A DNA stretch of 64,000 nt from Salinirarus marinus (GTDB lineage Archaea; Halobacteriota; Halobacteria; Halobacteriales; Haloferacaceae), in the NCBI GenBank assembly GCA_030734185.1, contig CP132292.1:2712271-2776270 (forward strand). Reading direction: 5' to 3'. Shown here in pieces: positions 33,167 through 41,793 of this stretch (its first letter is position 1; every line of letters starts with the position of its first letter). Under the pieces are notes generated by a model. That model made no database searches and was not told the DNA's origin. It saw only the letters and a list, made by a program, of their open reading frames with translations. A program made the translations under genes and the position numbers.

Positions 33167-34096
33167 ATGTCAGAACTGCGAACCCACGCAGCGGAGATCG
33201 TAGAGCAGTTTTCGGACCATCTCGACCTCGACGTCGAGGAAGTCGAGTCGCGACTCGACAACCTCGTCAACGAGTACCGCGTCCCCGTCGAGGAGGCGCG
33301 GCGGAGCGTCGTCAACAGCTACCTCGACGAGGCCGACCTCGAACGCGAAGAACTCGGCGGCGGCGAGAGTCGGGCCGTGGCCCTCGCGGACATCGACGAG
33401 GACGAGCAGTGGATCGACGTGACGGCGAAGGTCGTCGAACTCTGGGAGCCCCGAAACGAGGCCATCGCGCAGGTGGGACTGCTGGGCGACGAGTCCGGTC
33501 GAACGAAGTTCGTCGCCTTCGAGACGTCGGATCTGCCCGACCTCGACGAGGGCGCGGTGTACGAACTGAAAAACGTCGTCACCGACGAGTACGAGGGGAA
33601 CTTCTCCGTGAAACTCAACCGAACGACGACCATCACCGAACTCGACGAGGACGTCGAAGTCGGGGACGACAGCGTCGAAGTCGAAGGCGCACTCGTCGAC
33701 ATCCAGAGCGGGAGCGGCCTCATCAAGCGCTGTCCCGAAGAGGGCTGTACGCGCGTCCTCCAGAACGGCCGGTGTTCCGAACACGGCGAGGTCGACGGCG
33801 AGTTCGACCTGCGCATCAAGGGCGTCCTCGATGACGGCCAGGACGTCCACGAAGTCATCTTCGACCGGGAGTCGACCGAGGAACTCACCGGCCTGGCCTT
33901 GGAGGAGGCCAAGGATATGGCGATGGACGCCCTCGACACCACCGTCGTCGCCGAGGAGATGCGCGCCGACACGCTCGGTCGCTACTACCGGGTGTCGGGT
34001 CCGCAACTCGGCCGCTACGTACTGGTCGACGAGTTCGAACGACAGGACGGGCCGGTCGACGCCGAGGCCGCCCTCATCAAAGCGAGGTCGATTTAA
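33167..34096 (+). CDS. rpa3: Replication protein A homologue, Rpa3 type
   Basis: 309 residues, a single-stranded DNA-binding protein. The N-terminal helical region is followed by an OB fold (WIDVTAKVVELWEPRNEAIAQVGLLGDESGRTKFVAF) and a zinc-finger-like CPEEGCTRVLQNGRCSEHG at about 190-208. Length and single main OB fold fit haloarchaeal RPA3 rather than the longer RPA1/RPA2. ATG 33167 is preceded by a purine-rich GGAGG stretch. The next gene starts one base after its stop and encodes its dedicated partner, so the two form an operon. Confidence 0.93.
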   Translation: MSELRTHAAEIVEQFSDHLDLDVEEVESRLDNLVNEYRVPVEEARRSVVNSYLDEADLEREELGGGESRAVALADIDEDEQWIDVTAKVVELWEPRNEAIAQVGLLGDESGRTKFVAFETSDLPDLDEGAVYELKNVVTDEYEGNFSVKLNRTTTITELDEDVEVGDDSVEVEGALVDIQSGSGLIKRCPEEGCTRVLQNGRCSEHGEVDGEFDLRIKGVLDDGQDVHEVIFDRESTEELTGLALEEAKDMAMDALDTTVVAEEMRADTLGRYYRVSGPQLGRYVLVDEFERQDGPVDAEAALIKARSI

Positions 34097-34690
34097 ATGA
34101 GCCAAGCAGTTCCCTCCCGAGAGGTCGCTCGCCGCGTGTTCGCACGCGAGTTCAACGACGCGAGCTACACGTTCAAGGAATCGGACGACGAACGCGCACC
34201 GGTCTACCTGCTCCTGCCGACGGGCGAGCGCGCGAACCGCGTCTTCCTCGTCGGGACGCTCACCGAGAAGGAGGACGTCGGCGAGGACAACGAGTACTGG
34301 CGCGGGCGCATCGTCGATCCGACGGGGACGTTCTTCGTCTACGCCGGGCAGTACCAGCCCGAGGCCGCCTCGGCGCTGCGTGACCTCGAGCCGCCGGCGT
34401 ACGTGGCCATCGTCGGCAAACCCCGGACCTACGAGACGGACGACGGGGGCGTGAACGTCTCGGTCCGCCCCGAGTCCATCACCACCGTCGACGCCGCGAC
34501 TCGCGATCGGTGGGTGATCGAGACGGCGACCCGGACGCTCGAACGCATCGAGGCGTTCGACGACGAGGCCAACGAGTACGCCCGCATGGTCGACGAGCAG
34601 TACGACCTCGACGTGGCGTCGTACCGCGAGGCGGCCGTGTCGGCGCTCCAGAGCCTCGACGAGACGGACGAACTCGAAGCCGAGGCCTGA
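34097..34690 (+). CDS. rpap3: RPA-associated protein (Rpap3)
   Basis: 197 residues. The start MSQAVPSREVARRVFAREFNDASYTFKES and the OB-like core VFLVGTLTEKEDVGEDNEYWRGRIVDPTGTFFVYAGQY are those of the COG3390 family that copurifies with the RPA of its own operon in Haloferax. Directly abuts rpa3 (TAA then ATG), and co-translation is likely. It probably modulates ssDNA binding during repair. Confidence 0.93.
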   Translation: MSQAVPSREVARRVFAREFNDASYTFKESDDERAPVYLLLPTGERANRVFLVGTLTEKEDVGEDNEYWRGRIVDPTGTFFVYAGQYQPEAASALRDLEPPAYVAIVGKPRTYETDDGGVNVSVRPESITTVDAATRDRWVIETATRTLERIEAFDDEANEYARMVDEQYDLDVASYREAAVSALQSLDETDELEAEA

Positions 34691-34753
34691 CGCCCCGTCC
34701 CACGAGCGTCTGACAAACCGTTAAGTAGGAGCGGACCGTCAGCTGTGGGTACC

Positions 34754-35161
34754 ATGGGCAACAAAAACAAGACGATCTCGTTTCGCGTCAACGAAGACGC
34801 GTTCGAGACCCTGCGGGAGATCGCCGAAGAGCGTGACATCTCGCTCTCGGCGGTCTTTCGCGACTACGTGGACATGCTCGTTGCCCACGACGGTCAGGTC
34901 CGGGTCGTCCCCGAACACGAGCTGGAGAACATGGGCGGGGAGGGCAACAGTTTCCCCCCGAAAGTGGAAGTGCCCAAGAGTTTCATCCGCGAGCACGAAC
35001 GCCTCGAACTGGAGGCGGAACATCTCCGCGAGCAACTCGACGAGCACAAACGTTACGTGAACCACCTCCGGGAGAAACTCGAGGAGGGCGACGAAGAAGT
35101 CATCCAACTCGAGGACCTCGACGGTAGCGAGCCCGACGAACCGTCCTTCCGACTCGGCTAG
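34754..35161 (+). CDS. Ribbon-helix-helix DNA-binding protein with coiled coil
   Basis: 135 residues. The N terminus KNKTISFRVNEDAFETLREIAEERDISLSAVFRDYVDML is a ribbon-helix-helix (CopG/MetJ type) with the beta strand contacting DNA. A linker FPPKVEVPKSFI precedes a long charged coiled coil (EHERLELEAEHLREQLDEHKRYVNHLREKLEE). ATG 34754 fits the domain boundary. It may be a haloarchaeal regulator of the CdrS/CdrL type, but I cannot establish orthology. Convergent 4-bp overlap with the next gene. Confidence 0.85.
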   Translation: MGNKNKTISFRVNEDAFETLREIAEERDISLSAVFRDYVDMLVAHDGQVRVVPEHELENMGGEGNSFPPKVEVPKSFIREHERLELEAEHLREQLDEHKRYVNHLREKLEEGDEEVIQLEDLDGSEPDEPSFRLG

Positions 35162-35613
35162 CCCGAAAGCGCCTGTCGCGCCTCGCGGGCCCGCCGCTCC
35201 ATCTCGTCGCTCCCTTCGACCGCCGCGAGCGACTCGACCGCTTCGAGACGGCGGATCGACTGGTCCAGAAACGAGAGGACGTCGCCCGGGTAGGCGTAGA
35301 CCATGTAGTCGTCGGACATCACGTCGACGATGGCGTCGGGGCCGAGCCCCTGTGCCCGAAGGTCCAGCAGATAGCGGACGAACTGCCGCTCCGGGTAGCC
35401 CGTGTAGATGTCGTCGGGATCGTCGCAGTCGAGGAAGTCCTGCGCGAAATCGAGCAGTCGCTCACGGGTCGCGTCGTCGACGTTCGTGAGCCCCTCGCCC
35501 GAGTAAAGCACCTCCATCGTCGCTCCCTTGAACGCCCCTTTCGGGATGTTCACGTCCAGCTGGGAGACGATCTGGCGGTGGTTTTTGAGGTAGATCTTGT
35601 CGGTGATGGCCAC
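35158..35613 (-). CDS. Conserved haloarchaeal protein (DUF5806-like)
   Basis: 151 residues from a GTG start at 35613 (VAITDKIYLKNHRQIVSQLDVNIPKGAFKGA). The strong conservation I recall for this opening sets the start; an ATG frame extending upstream to 35745 runs into tRNA-His and was rejected. The centre (LDFAQDFLDCDDPDDIYTGYPERQFVRYLLDLRAQGLGPDAIVDVM) looks helical. No function known. Confidence 0.75.
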   Translation of the reverse strand: MAITDKIYLKNHRQIVSQLDVNIPKGAFKGATMEVLYSGEGLTNVDDATRERLLDFAQDFLDCDDPDDIYTGYPERQFVRYLLDLRAQGLGPDAIVDVMSDDYMVYAYPGDVLSFLDQSIRRLEAVESLAAVEGSDEMERRAREARQALSG

Positions 35614-35722
35614 TGTGTCGTGGTAGGCGACGTTCGGTAAAAAGACTCCCGGACGCGAGCGACGAGGGGGAAGCACACGGAGTCGTAACGTACTTAGGTC
35701 ACAGCGAAGTATCCGAAACTGT

Positions 35723-35795
35723 GTCCGGGTTAGGGTAGTGGTCATCCTTCAGCCTTGTGGAGGCTGAGACGCGGGTTCGATTCTCGCACCCGGAC
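35723..35795 (+). tRNA. tRNA-His(GTG)
   Basis: Anticodon stem CAGCC/GGCTG enclosing TTGTGGA (anticodon GTG). Best alignment has the histidine-specific extra G(-1) encoded at 35723, acceptor TCCGGGT/ACCCGGA, U8-A9-G10 in the canonical place and C73 at 35795 pairing with G(-1). T-arm is CGGGTTCGATTCTCG. A short T-run follows, probably terminating transcription. Confidence 0.95.
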
Positions 35796-35975
35796 TTTTT
35801 CACGACGACCGCGGGGAGGAGTGGAAAAGCCGGAAGGCGAGAATCGAATCACCGTCAGCAACAGGGAGACGGACAGCGACTCGGGCATCCGCCCGATAAT
35901 CTACGGGGTTTCGATAGCTCGAACGCCCCGTCATTTGGATGGAAACTGAAACCGCTGGGAAGAGAGACGTACGGT

Positions 35976-36764
35976 ATGTCTCTGGCCGAATCACGGCGTG
36001 GAGTAACGTCCATTATCGGCGTGATTCTGCTGATCGCTCTGGCCGTGATTCTGACGTCTGTCGTCGGGGCGTACGTTCTCGGTTCTGTTAGCGAGATGGA
36101 ACGAGACGAACCGTTAGTGATGTTTTCGTTAAGTACGGAGGGAACGACAGTAGCGATCACCCACACAGGTGGGGATTCGATCGACGGCGACCGATTGTAC
36201 ATCGCGTCAGGGTCTCGTGGGACGCTGGGGAATTATGCCGGAACAGATGGGCGAGCGTGTCGAACCACGATTTCGGAGGTGAATCCGGGAACGGTATGTC
36301 GCGTACCGAACGCGACCGACGAAACCCTCTACGTGATCTGGCAGACCCCCAGTAGGGAAACCGTCCTCACCAGATGGCCGGGGATCGAATGGATCACACA
36401 AACGGCGACACCTACCCCTGCGCCGACCCTGACGCCAACTGTAACGCCGACTCCGACTGCAACGCCGACTCCGACCGCAACGCCGACTGCAACAGCGACG
36501 CCGACTCCGTCGAATCAGCCCCCGACAGCGGACTTCGCGGCTTCCCGCAGGGGCAGGTCTTCCAACGTTGGCCTGGACGGGTCTTCGTCGCGCGACCCGG
36601 ATGGCACTATCGTCAGGTACGAGTGGTACGTCGGTAGTGAGGGCGGAGTAGACTACACCGGCGAGACGATTTCGGGGGCGAACGTTCCGGCGGGGACGGA
36701 AGTGACCCTCGTGGTCACGGACAACGATGGGGCAACGACCAGCGAAACGAAGGCGGTCCACTGA
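35976..36764 (+). CDS. Type IV pilin-like surface protein with Thr-Pro linker and PKD domain
   Basis: 262 residues. The N terminus SRRGVTSIIGVILLIALAV is an archaeal type IV pilin signal: prepilin peptidase would cut after RRG, and the hydrophobic helix would form the filament core or a membrane anchor. A short globular region with two cysteines follows, then a Thr-Pro-rich linker (about 148-180, encoded by degenerate ACTCC/ACGCCG repeats) and a C-terminal PKD-like domain (PPTADFAAS...GTIVRYEW...VVTDNDGATTS). It looks like a minor pilin or adhesin. It lies 180 bp after tRNA-His in a patch with more A/T-ending codons, suggesting transfer. Confidence 0.85.
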   Translation: MSLAESRRGVTSIIGVILLIALAVILTSVVGAYVLGSVSEMERDEPLVMFSLSTEGTTVAITHTGGDSIDGDRLYIASGSRGTLGNYAGTDGRACRTTISEVNPGTVCRVPNATDETLYVIWQTPSRETVLTRWPGIEWITQTATPTPAPTLTPTVTPTPTATPTPTATPTATATPTPSNQPPTADFAASRRGRSSNVGLDGSSSRDPDGTIVRYEWYVGSEGGVDYTGETISGANVPAGTEVTLVVTDNDGATTSETKAVH

Positions 36765-37050
36765 CGCCGAATGGCGCAGTGGGCCGTGCCAGTCAGCGCT
36801 AGGGGCAGAGCGTTGCGTCCGTCGGCAGAACGACTATCGTTCTCGCAATCTATACTGGATTACAGAAGCCCGAAGGAGGCTCTACGTAGCAGGTTTTGTC
36901 GGAGCGTCGACGTCGTATATATTCAGCGCATTAGCTTTCACCGGACAGTTCGATGTGCGCGAGTGGTTCGTGTTCGTCGTCGTGTTCCTCGCTGTATTCT
37001 TCGGCTTCGAGAAAGGTATGCTGTGGGCGGAAACGCTCGAATCGGAGTGA
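36727..37050 (+). CDS. Possible small membrane protein, start uncertain
   Basis: The C-terminal ~60 codons look coding: RRRLYVAGFVGASTSYIFSALAFTG and WFVFVVVFLAVFFGFEKGMLW form two membrane helices, ending AETLESE. No plausible ATG, GTG or TTG start lies near this part; the only in-frame ATG (36727) is inside the pilin gene and gives a low-complexity basic leader. It may be a gene whose start was lost, or start at a non-standard codon. The rest of the interval up to 37236 shows nothing else I can call. Confidence 0.3.
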   Translation: MGQRPAKRRRSTDAEWRSGPCQSALGAERCVRRQNDYRSRNLYWITEARRRLYVAGFVGASTSYIFSALAFTGQFDVREWFVFVVVFLAVFFGFEKGMLWAETLESE

Positions 37051-37236
37051 GAGGCACGCAGAAATCCTGAACGCCGATTTCACGGGAGTCTACAGCTACG
37101 GTGCGGACCGTCCAAATTCCGTGAGTCCGGGGACAAGAATCGAAGGTTCGTGGACAGCGACCGCTCCTCACCGTGCCGTCGGTGAATCGATACGGTCTTA
37201 CAGAGAACACGAATCGGGGGAGAGTGGTGACGCTCG

Positions 37237-38247
37237 TTGGTTACAGTTGATGACCTCTCGCCGGGACGCTGGCTCCCGGGGCCGATGGCCGTCGAGGTCA
37301 CGAACGTCGATTGGAACCCTGAGAAATCCCGTCGGGCCGAAGTCGCGCTCGTCGATACCGCCGGTACTCCTCTCCGACTCGTCGACTACGAAGGAGCCGA
37401 GAATCCGACCGACTGGAAAGAACGACACCGCTACCGTATCTCTCGGTGTCGAGTGCAGACGGGGGGCGGTGGATACGCCCTCGAACTCGCTCCGAGCAAG
37501 AAAACGCGAATCGAACCGCTCGGCCCGGCTGAGCAGTGCACGAAACTGCTGGTGATCGGAGACACGCACGTCGGTCGCACGGAACACCCCCGAACCGGGG
37601 AGAAGATCGACCCGATCGGAGCGTTCGCTACAGCAGTCGACTACGGCATCGAACAGGGAGTCGACGCAGTCGTTCACGTCGGTGACATCTTCCACGACAC
37701 GGCCACACCAGTGCAGGCGGCGTTCGTCGACGTGAACGTCTTCGATCCCCTGACAGACGCCGAAATCCCCTTCTATTACGTTCGTGGTAACCATACGGCG
37801 ACGCCGGGAGACGAGGTCCTGTCGGAGAGAGGCGAGACGGTGTTCCACCTCGACACCGAGGGCGTCGCCGTCGGCGCGTCGACTCGCGTGTTCGGGATCG
37901 ACCACCACGCGGAGGGACGCCTCCCGTGGAGCGCTCTCGCGTTTCCCGATTCGGTCAGCGAGCCCGTCAACGTCCTCGTCGTGCACCAGACGCTCGAACA
38001 GCTTTCCGGTCGCGGCCCGAGGAGCGTCGATCTCGGTCGGGTCCTGCGACGATCCGGGAGCCAGTTCGACCTCGTGATCTCGGGCCATCACCACGACGCG
38101 AGTCGGGGGGATTGGCGGGGCACGACGGTGATGTACGTGGGAGCCGCTGAGAGAATGAGTACGAACAAGAACCCGACCGATCGCGTGGCGTGGATACTGA
38201 CCGTCGAAAACGAGTCCGTCTCTTCCGAACGGTACGAGATTCCCTGA
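37237..38247 (+). CDS. Metallophosphoesterase with N-terminal OB-like domain
   Basis: About 336 residues. The C-terminal two thirds form a calcineurin-like phosphoesterase: LVIGDTHVGRTE (D-x-H), VHVGDIFHD (GD), YYVRGNHT (GNH), VLVVHQT and VISGHHHD, all five metal motifs present. The N-terminal ~95 residues (PGPMAVEVTNVDWNPEKSRRAEVALVDTAG...YRISRC) look like a small OB-type barrel. The fold appears to begin at VTVDDLSPGRW, so I use the TTG at 37237; ATG 37285 would remove the first strand. Substrate unknown; a nuclease or phosphodiesterase role is possible. A/T-richer codon use than its neighbours. Confidence 0.8.
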   Translation: MVTVDDLSPGRWLPGPMAVEVTNVDWNPEKSRRAEVALVDTAGTPLRLVDYEGAENPTDWKERHRYRISRCRVQTGGGGYALELAPSKKTRIEPLGPAEQCTKLLVIGDTHVGRTEHPRTGEKIDPIGAFATAVDYGIEQGVDAVVHVGDIFHDTATPVQAAFVDVNVFDPLTDAEIPFYYVRGNHTATPGDEVLSERGETVFHLDTEGVAVGASTRVFGIDHHAEGRLPWSALAFPDSVSEPVNVLVVHQTLEQLSGRGPRSVDLGRVLRRSGSQFDLVISGHHHDASRGDWRGTTVMYVGAAERMSTNKNPTDRVAWILTVENESVSSERYEIP

Positions 38248-38463
38248 TGGATTCGGAGCGGTGCGAGCACGTCGCTCGGAGGAGTTGCTTTCACGTCCGC
38301 CCGGGAACGGAGCGACGGTAAACTCTCGCCCCCCGGCCGCGCCGTCTACGCCACGGCGCTCTCGAACCCCACATTCGAACGTTCTACCACAAGAAAATGT
38401 TGGAAAATGATAGAATAACCGTTATCGGGTTCGATACAGATATTATGGTCCGGGAGAGCGAAT

Positions 38464-38473
38464 CTATATAAAA
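38464..38473 (+). promoter_or_regulatory. TATA box for the mini-gene pair
   Basis: CTATATAAAA about 65 bp upstream of the ATG at 38533, one of the best TATA matches in the window. The 286-bp stretch from 38248 to 38532 is otherwise gene-free and AT-rich in its second half. Confidence 0.65.
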
Positions 38474-38532
38474 GAGCGTTCGTCATCGAAGGGATAACTT
38501 CAAAGAGTGTGCCGTGGTACCAATCACCACAG

Positions 38533-38652
38533 ATGCCGACCTGTGGAAACTGCGGCCTGTTCGTAACGAGCGAGTACTCTCGCGTGTTCGGGGACAACGA
38601 GGGGCGAGTGACCGACTGTCCGAACTGCCCGTCTCGCGACGGGGGGTACTGA
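38533..38652 (+). CDS. Mini zinc-finger protein (DUF7563-like)
   Basis: 39 residues. It starts MPTCGNCGLFVTSEYSRVF and ends with a second pair, DCPNCPS, so two CxxC knuckles could hold one zinc ion. The central VFGDNEGRV between the knuckles matches small haloarchaeal zinc-finger proteins. Too short for standard gene callers. Its stop is directly followed by the ATG of the next mini-gene (TGAATG) and a strong TATA box lies upstream, so the pair is a genuine transcription unit. Function unknown. Confidence 0.7.
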   Translation: MPTCGNCGLFVTSEYSRVFGDNEGRVTDCPNCPSRDGGY

Positions 38653-38781
38653 ATGGGAGATAGCGGACTCACGCCGGAGGATATCGACCGGATTCGAACG
38701 TACCTCGAGAAGCCGAAGTACGACCGCGACCCCGAAGACCTGATGCCGACCGAGACCGACGACGGCCGAGGGGGAGAGTAA
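38653..38781 (+). CDS. 42-residue acidic mini-protein
   Basis: Starts immediately after the zinc-finger stop. Sequence begins MGDSGLTPEDIDRIRTYLEK and continues PKYDRDPEDLMPTE with an acidic tail. A short helix (EDIDRIRTYLE) is the only structure expected. The stop lies 19 bp from the convergent M50 protease end. Functional partnership with the zinc finger is inferred only from the abutting frames. Confidence 0.55.
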   Translation: MGDSGLTPEDIDRIRTYLEKPKYDRDPEDLMPTETDDGRGGE

Positions 38782-38799
38782 CGCTCTATCGCCGCTCCG

Positions 38800-39969
38800 T
38801 CACCGGACGTCGGGCAGCGAGGAGTCGGCGGACGTGCCGAACCCGCTCTCACTGCGCGACTGGAGGACGTTGAACGCCGTCACGACGTCGGTCCGAGAGA
38901 TGAGGCCCACGAGAGTGCCGTCGTCGACGACCGGGAGTCGACCGACGCCGTGTTGCTGCATCGTCGAGATGGCCTCCATCGCGTCGGCGTCGGGGGAGAT
39001 GTCGGCTACGTCGCGGGACATCACGTCGCCGACGGTGTAGGCGTCGCGTTCGACTTCCCGGACCTCGCGCGCGTCGTCGAGGGTGACCATTCCCACGAGG
39101 TCGTCGCCCCGCATCACAGGGTAGCCGGTGTGGCGTTCGCGGAACATCCGTTCGATCAGGTCGGCGACGGAGGTGTCCTCGGAGACGGTTTTGAGTTCGT
39201 CCGCGGGCGTCATCACGTCGCGCACGGTGACGCCCTGGAGCGCCGCTTTCAACACGGTCTGCTGGGCCTCGCTGGAGGCCCCGATGTAGATGAAAAACGC
39301 GAGCGCGACCAGAAACAGGTTGGCAAAGAGCCCGAAGATGCCGAGCATGAAGGCAAAGCCCTTGCCGACTTCGGCGGCGATCTGGGTCGCTCGCGCGTGG
39401 GACCGATTGCGGGCGAGAATCGCGCGTAACACCCGCCCGCCGTCCATCGGAAATCCGGGGAGCATGTTGAAGACGGCGAGTGCGACGTTGGTGATGGCGA
39501 GGTAGCCAAAGACGAAGTCGACGGTGGCGAATTCGACGGGAGTGAGACGGAAGGCGACGTAGGAAACGACGCCGAGAGCGACGCTGACGACGGGCCCCAC
39601 CACGGCGATGAGGAGTTCCTGCCGCCAGTCCTCGGGCATCTCCGTGAAGCGGGCGACGCCGCCGAACAGCCAGAGCGTGATGGAGTCGATCTCGTAGCCG
39701 TAGTGCATCGCCACCAGCGAGTGGCCGAACTCGTGAAAGAGGACACAGAGAAAGAGGCCGATCGCGGCGGCAGCGCCCAACAGCCAGGGCGTCGAGTCAG
39801 CAGTGAGCGTCTCGACGGGGAGCGACGCGCCGAACACGTCGTTGAGGACGACGACGAGGTTCGCCACGTCGGACCCGATGAGCCACGCGAACAACGGCAA
39901 GACGATGAGGAACGTCAGGTCGAGTTTGATCGGAATCCCGAACAGACTCCCGATTCGGATGCCGCGCAT
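38800..39969 (-). CDS. Site-2 protease (M50) with tandem CBS domains
   Basis: 389 residues. Multi-helix membrane metalloprotease: zinc motif FHEFGHSLVAMHYG and the second motif NMLPGFPMDGGRVLRA (aspartate ligand). After six helices the C terminus carries two CBS domains (VTVRDVMTPADELKTVSEDTSV..., YTVGDVMSRDVADISPDADAM...), which bind adenosine ligands. Family members cleave membrane-embedded regulators within the lipid bilayer. A second gene of the same architecture lies at 55.1 kb in the opposite orientation. Confidence 0.93.
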   Translation of the reverse strand: MRGIRIGSLFGIPIKLDLTFLIVLPLFAWLIGSDVANLVVVLNDVFGASLPVETLTADSTPWLLGAAAAIGLFLCVLFHEFGHSLVAMHYGYEIDSITLWLFGGVARFTEMPEDWRQELLIAVVGPVVSVALGVVSYVAFRLTPVEFATVDFVFGYLAITNVALAVFNMLPGFPMDGGRVLRAILARNRSHARATQIAAEVGKGFAFMLGIFGLFANLFLVALAFFIYIGASSEAQQTVLKAALQGVTVRDVMTPADELKTVSEDTSVADLIERMFRERHTGYPVMRGDDLVGMVTLDDAREVREVERDAYTVGDVMSRDVADISPDADAMEAISTMQQHGVGRLPVVDDGTLVGLISRTDVVTAFNVLQSRSESGFGTSADSSLPDVR

Positions 39970-40053
39970 AGTTTCCCTATGGACGGGGGCTTCTTAAAGA
40001 CGGGCGTGACGCGCATCGCCAACGCTTAGGTACGGGCCGCCGTGGGACAATCT

Positions 40054-40431
40054 ATGAGTGAGCAGTCACCGACGCCGGTCGTACGTCGCGCAGACGACGT
40101 CGAGTACGAGACGGTCGACGCCGCCACGGGGATGCGAAAGGGCGTTCTCATCGACGAGGAAGACGGCGCGCCCCACTTCGCCATCCGCCGGTTCGTGCTG
40201 GAACCGGGGGCGGAAGTGCCCAGCCACACGAACGAAGTCGAACACGAACAGTACGTCCTCGAGGGGGAGTACGTCGTCGGCATCGACGACGAGGAGTACA
40301 CCGTCGCGGCCGGCGATTCGCTGCTGATTCCCTCGGGGGCGGTCCACTGGTATCGAAACGACGGCGACGACGCCGGTGCGTTCATCTGCGCGGTGCCGAA
40401 CGGCGACGACGCTATCGAACTCGTCGAATAG
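40054..40431 (+). CDS. Cupin-domain protein
   Basis: 125 residues, single beta-barrel cupin. Motif 1 is PSHTNEVEHEQYVLEGEYVVG (His/Glu metal ligands) and motif 2 is AAGDSLLIPSGAVHWYRN. Likely binds a divalent metal; substrate not known. ATG 40054 gives the typical short N terminus. Stands alone between divergent and convergent neighbours. Confidence 0.88.
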   Translation: MSEQSPTPVVRRADDVEYETVDAATGMRKGVLIDEEDGAPHFAIRRFVLEPGAEVPSHTNEVEHEQYVLEGEYVVGIDDEEYTVAAGDSLLIPSGAVHWYRNDGDDAGAFICAVPNGDDAIELVE

Positions 40432-40485
40432 TCGAGAAACGAACCGCTGCAGGCTCTCGGGGAACTGTCCACGTCGGCGCGGCGG

Positions 40486-40935
40486 TCACTTGCCCCAGAA
40501 GTTCTCTCGGCTGCCGAGGCGGTCCGGACGGGTCGGCGTCGACTCGCTTTCGGATTCGGATTCGGCCTCGGAGTCGTCGGTCTCCGCTTCGTCTTCCTCC
40601 ATCGGCAGGCGTTCGACGATCTCCTTCGAACGGGCGTGGTTCGACTTCACTCGATCGATGCGGACCAGGGCACGGGCGGGGGGGAGGATGCCGTCGACCA
40701 TCACGATGAAGCCGTCTTCGGTACGGCCGACGCCCGCACCGCTCTCGTGGATGTCGGTCACGTCGACGACGACTTCCTCGCCCGGTTTGACCGGCTGTTG
40801 TTTCAGATCGGAGATGGGCATGTCGTAGTGGTTACACCACTCGGCACCGCCGCGGTCTCCGTAGTGCTGGCAGCCCATCCCCGAGATGCGCTCGGAGAAG
40901 CTCGGGCAGTCGTCGGCGAGTGGACAGTTCGCCAT
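40486..40935 (-). CDS. TRAM-domain protein with N-terminal Cys cluster
   Basis: 149 residues. N-terminal CPLADDCPSFSERISGMGCQHYGDRGGAEWC carries four spaced cysteines, perhaps a zinc or Fe-S site. The TRAM domain follows (VKPGEEVVVDVTDIHESGAGVGRTEDGFIVMVDG), a small RNA-binding beta barrel. The C terminus is a Ser/Glu-rich disordered tail. Probably an RNA-binding chaperone, as suggested for archaeal TRAM proteins. Divergent from rpl40e. Confidence 0.87.
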   Translation of the reverse strand: MANCPLADDCPSFSERISGMGCQHYGDRGGAEWCNHYDMPISDLKQQPVKPGEEVVVDVTDIHESGAGVGRTEDGFIVMVDGILPPARALVRIDRVKSNHARSKEIVERLPMEEDEAETDDSEAESESESESTPTRPDRLGSRENFWGK

Positions 40936-41026
40936 GGAGAGCGATACTGGGGCGGCAGTCTAAACACTTGCGTCTCGCAGACTCCGTCTCGCAAGCGTTA
41001 TGGGCGTCCCTCCGGAATTTCTACCC

Positions 41027-41176
41027 ATGGCTAAGTTCGAAGAAGCGGAAAGTCGGACGCTGGAGAAACAGATCTGTATGCGCTGTAACGCCCGAAACCC
41101 GCCGCGCGCGAAGCGCTGCCGCAAGTGCGGCTACAAGAACCTCCGCCCGAAGGCCAAGGAACCGCGGTCGGCTTAA
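41027..41176 (+). CDS. rpl40e: Ribosomal protein L40e
   Basis: 49 residues, basic, with the zinc ribbon [24 protein letters not shown]. It is the full length expected for archaeal L40e of the large ribosomal subunit. Starts [14 protein letters not shown] at ATG 41027. Stop codon overlaps by 4 nt with the convergent MBL hydrolase gene. Confidence 0.96.
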   Translation: MAKFEEAESRTLEKQICMRCNARNPPRAKRCRKCGYKNLRPKAKEPRSA

Positions 41177-41793
41177 TCCTCCGGATATTTCGGTTCTCGC
41201 CGCGCCGCTCGCGAGAGCGCTCGCTCTATCACCTCACGCACCGACTCTTCGTTCGCGTGGAAGGCGTCGCCGTGGCCCGCGTACATCGAACCGACCGACT
41301 CCGGCAGCCGATCGAGGAGCCGCCGGAGGCTCTCGACGAGGCGGTCGCGCGACTGGCCCGGCATGTCGGTCCGCCCGAAACTCCCGTCGTCGAACGCGGC
41401 GTCGTTGTAAACGACGACGTCGCCGCTGAATAGGGTCGTCTCGCTCACCAGTGAGACGTGGTCGTCGGCGTGACCGGGGGTGTAGACGACGTCGAACGTC
41501 TCGTCGCCCATCCGTACCGCGTCGCTGTCGTCGAGTTCGTGGGTCCGGCGCGGGTGGTCGGCGTAGGCGTAACAGTCGGCGTCGAACGCGTCGAGGACTG
41601 CGTCGAGCTCGCCGACGTGGTCGTGGTGCTGGTGTGTGAGGACGACGGCGTCGAGGCGGTCGGTGTGGTCGGCGACGACGTCCTCGACGCCCGGCATCGT
41701 CCCGGCGTCGACGAGCGTCGGTCGGTCGCCCGTGACCAGATAGGCGTTGCAGGTGAACTCCTCGGCGTCGGCGGTGACGTCGATAATCTCCAT
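41173..41793 (-). CDS. MBL-fold metallo-hydrolase
   Basis: 206 residues of the metallo-beta-lactamase superfamily. The dinuclear metal motif is [14 protein letters not shown]; further ligands are in [25 protein letters not shown] and MYAGHGDAF. The compact form without extra domains resembles glyoxalase II-like hydrolases. Substrate unknown. ATG 41793 ([16 protein letters not shown]) is preferred to an upstream start because the fold begins here. Confidence 0.9.
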   Translation of the reverse strand: MEIIDVTADAEEFTCNAYLVTGDRPTLVDAGTMPGVEDVVADHTDRLDAVVLTHQHHDHVGELDAVLDAFDADCYAYADHPRRTHELDDSDAVRMGDETFDVVYTPGHADDHVSLVSETTLFSGDVVVYNDAAFDDGSFGRTDMPGQSRDRLVESLRRLLDRLPESVGSMYAGHGDAFHANEESVREVIERALSRAARREPKYPED

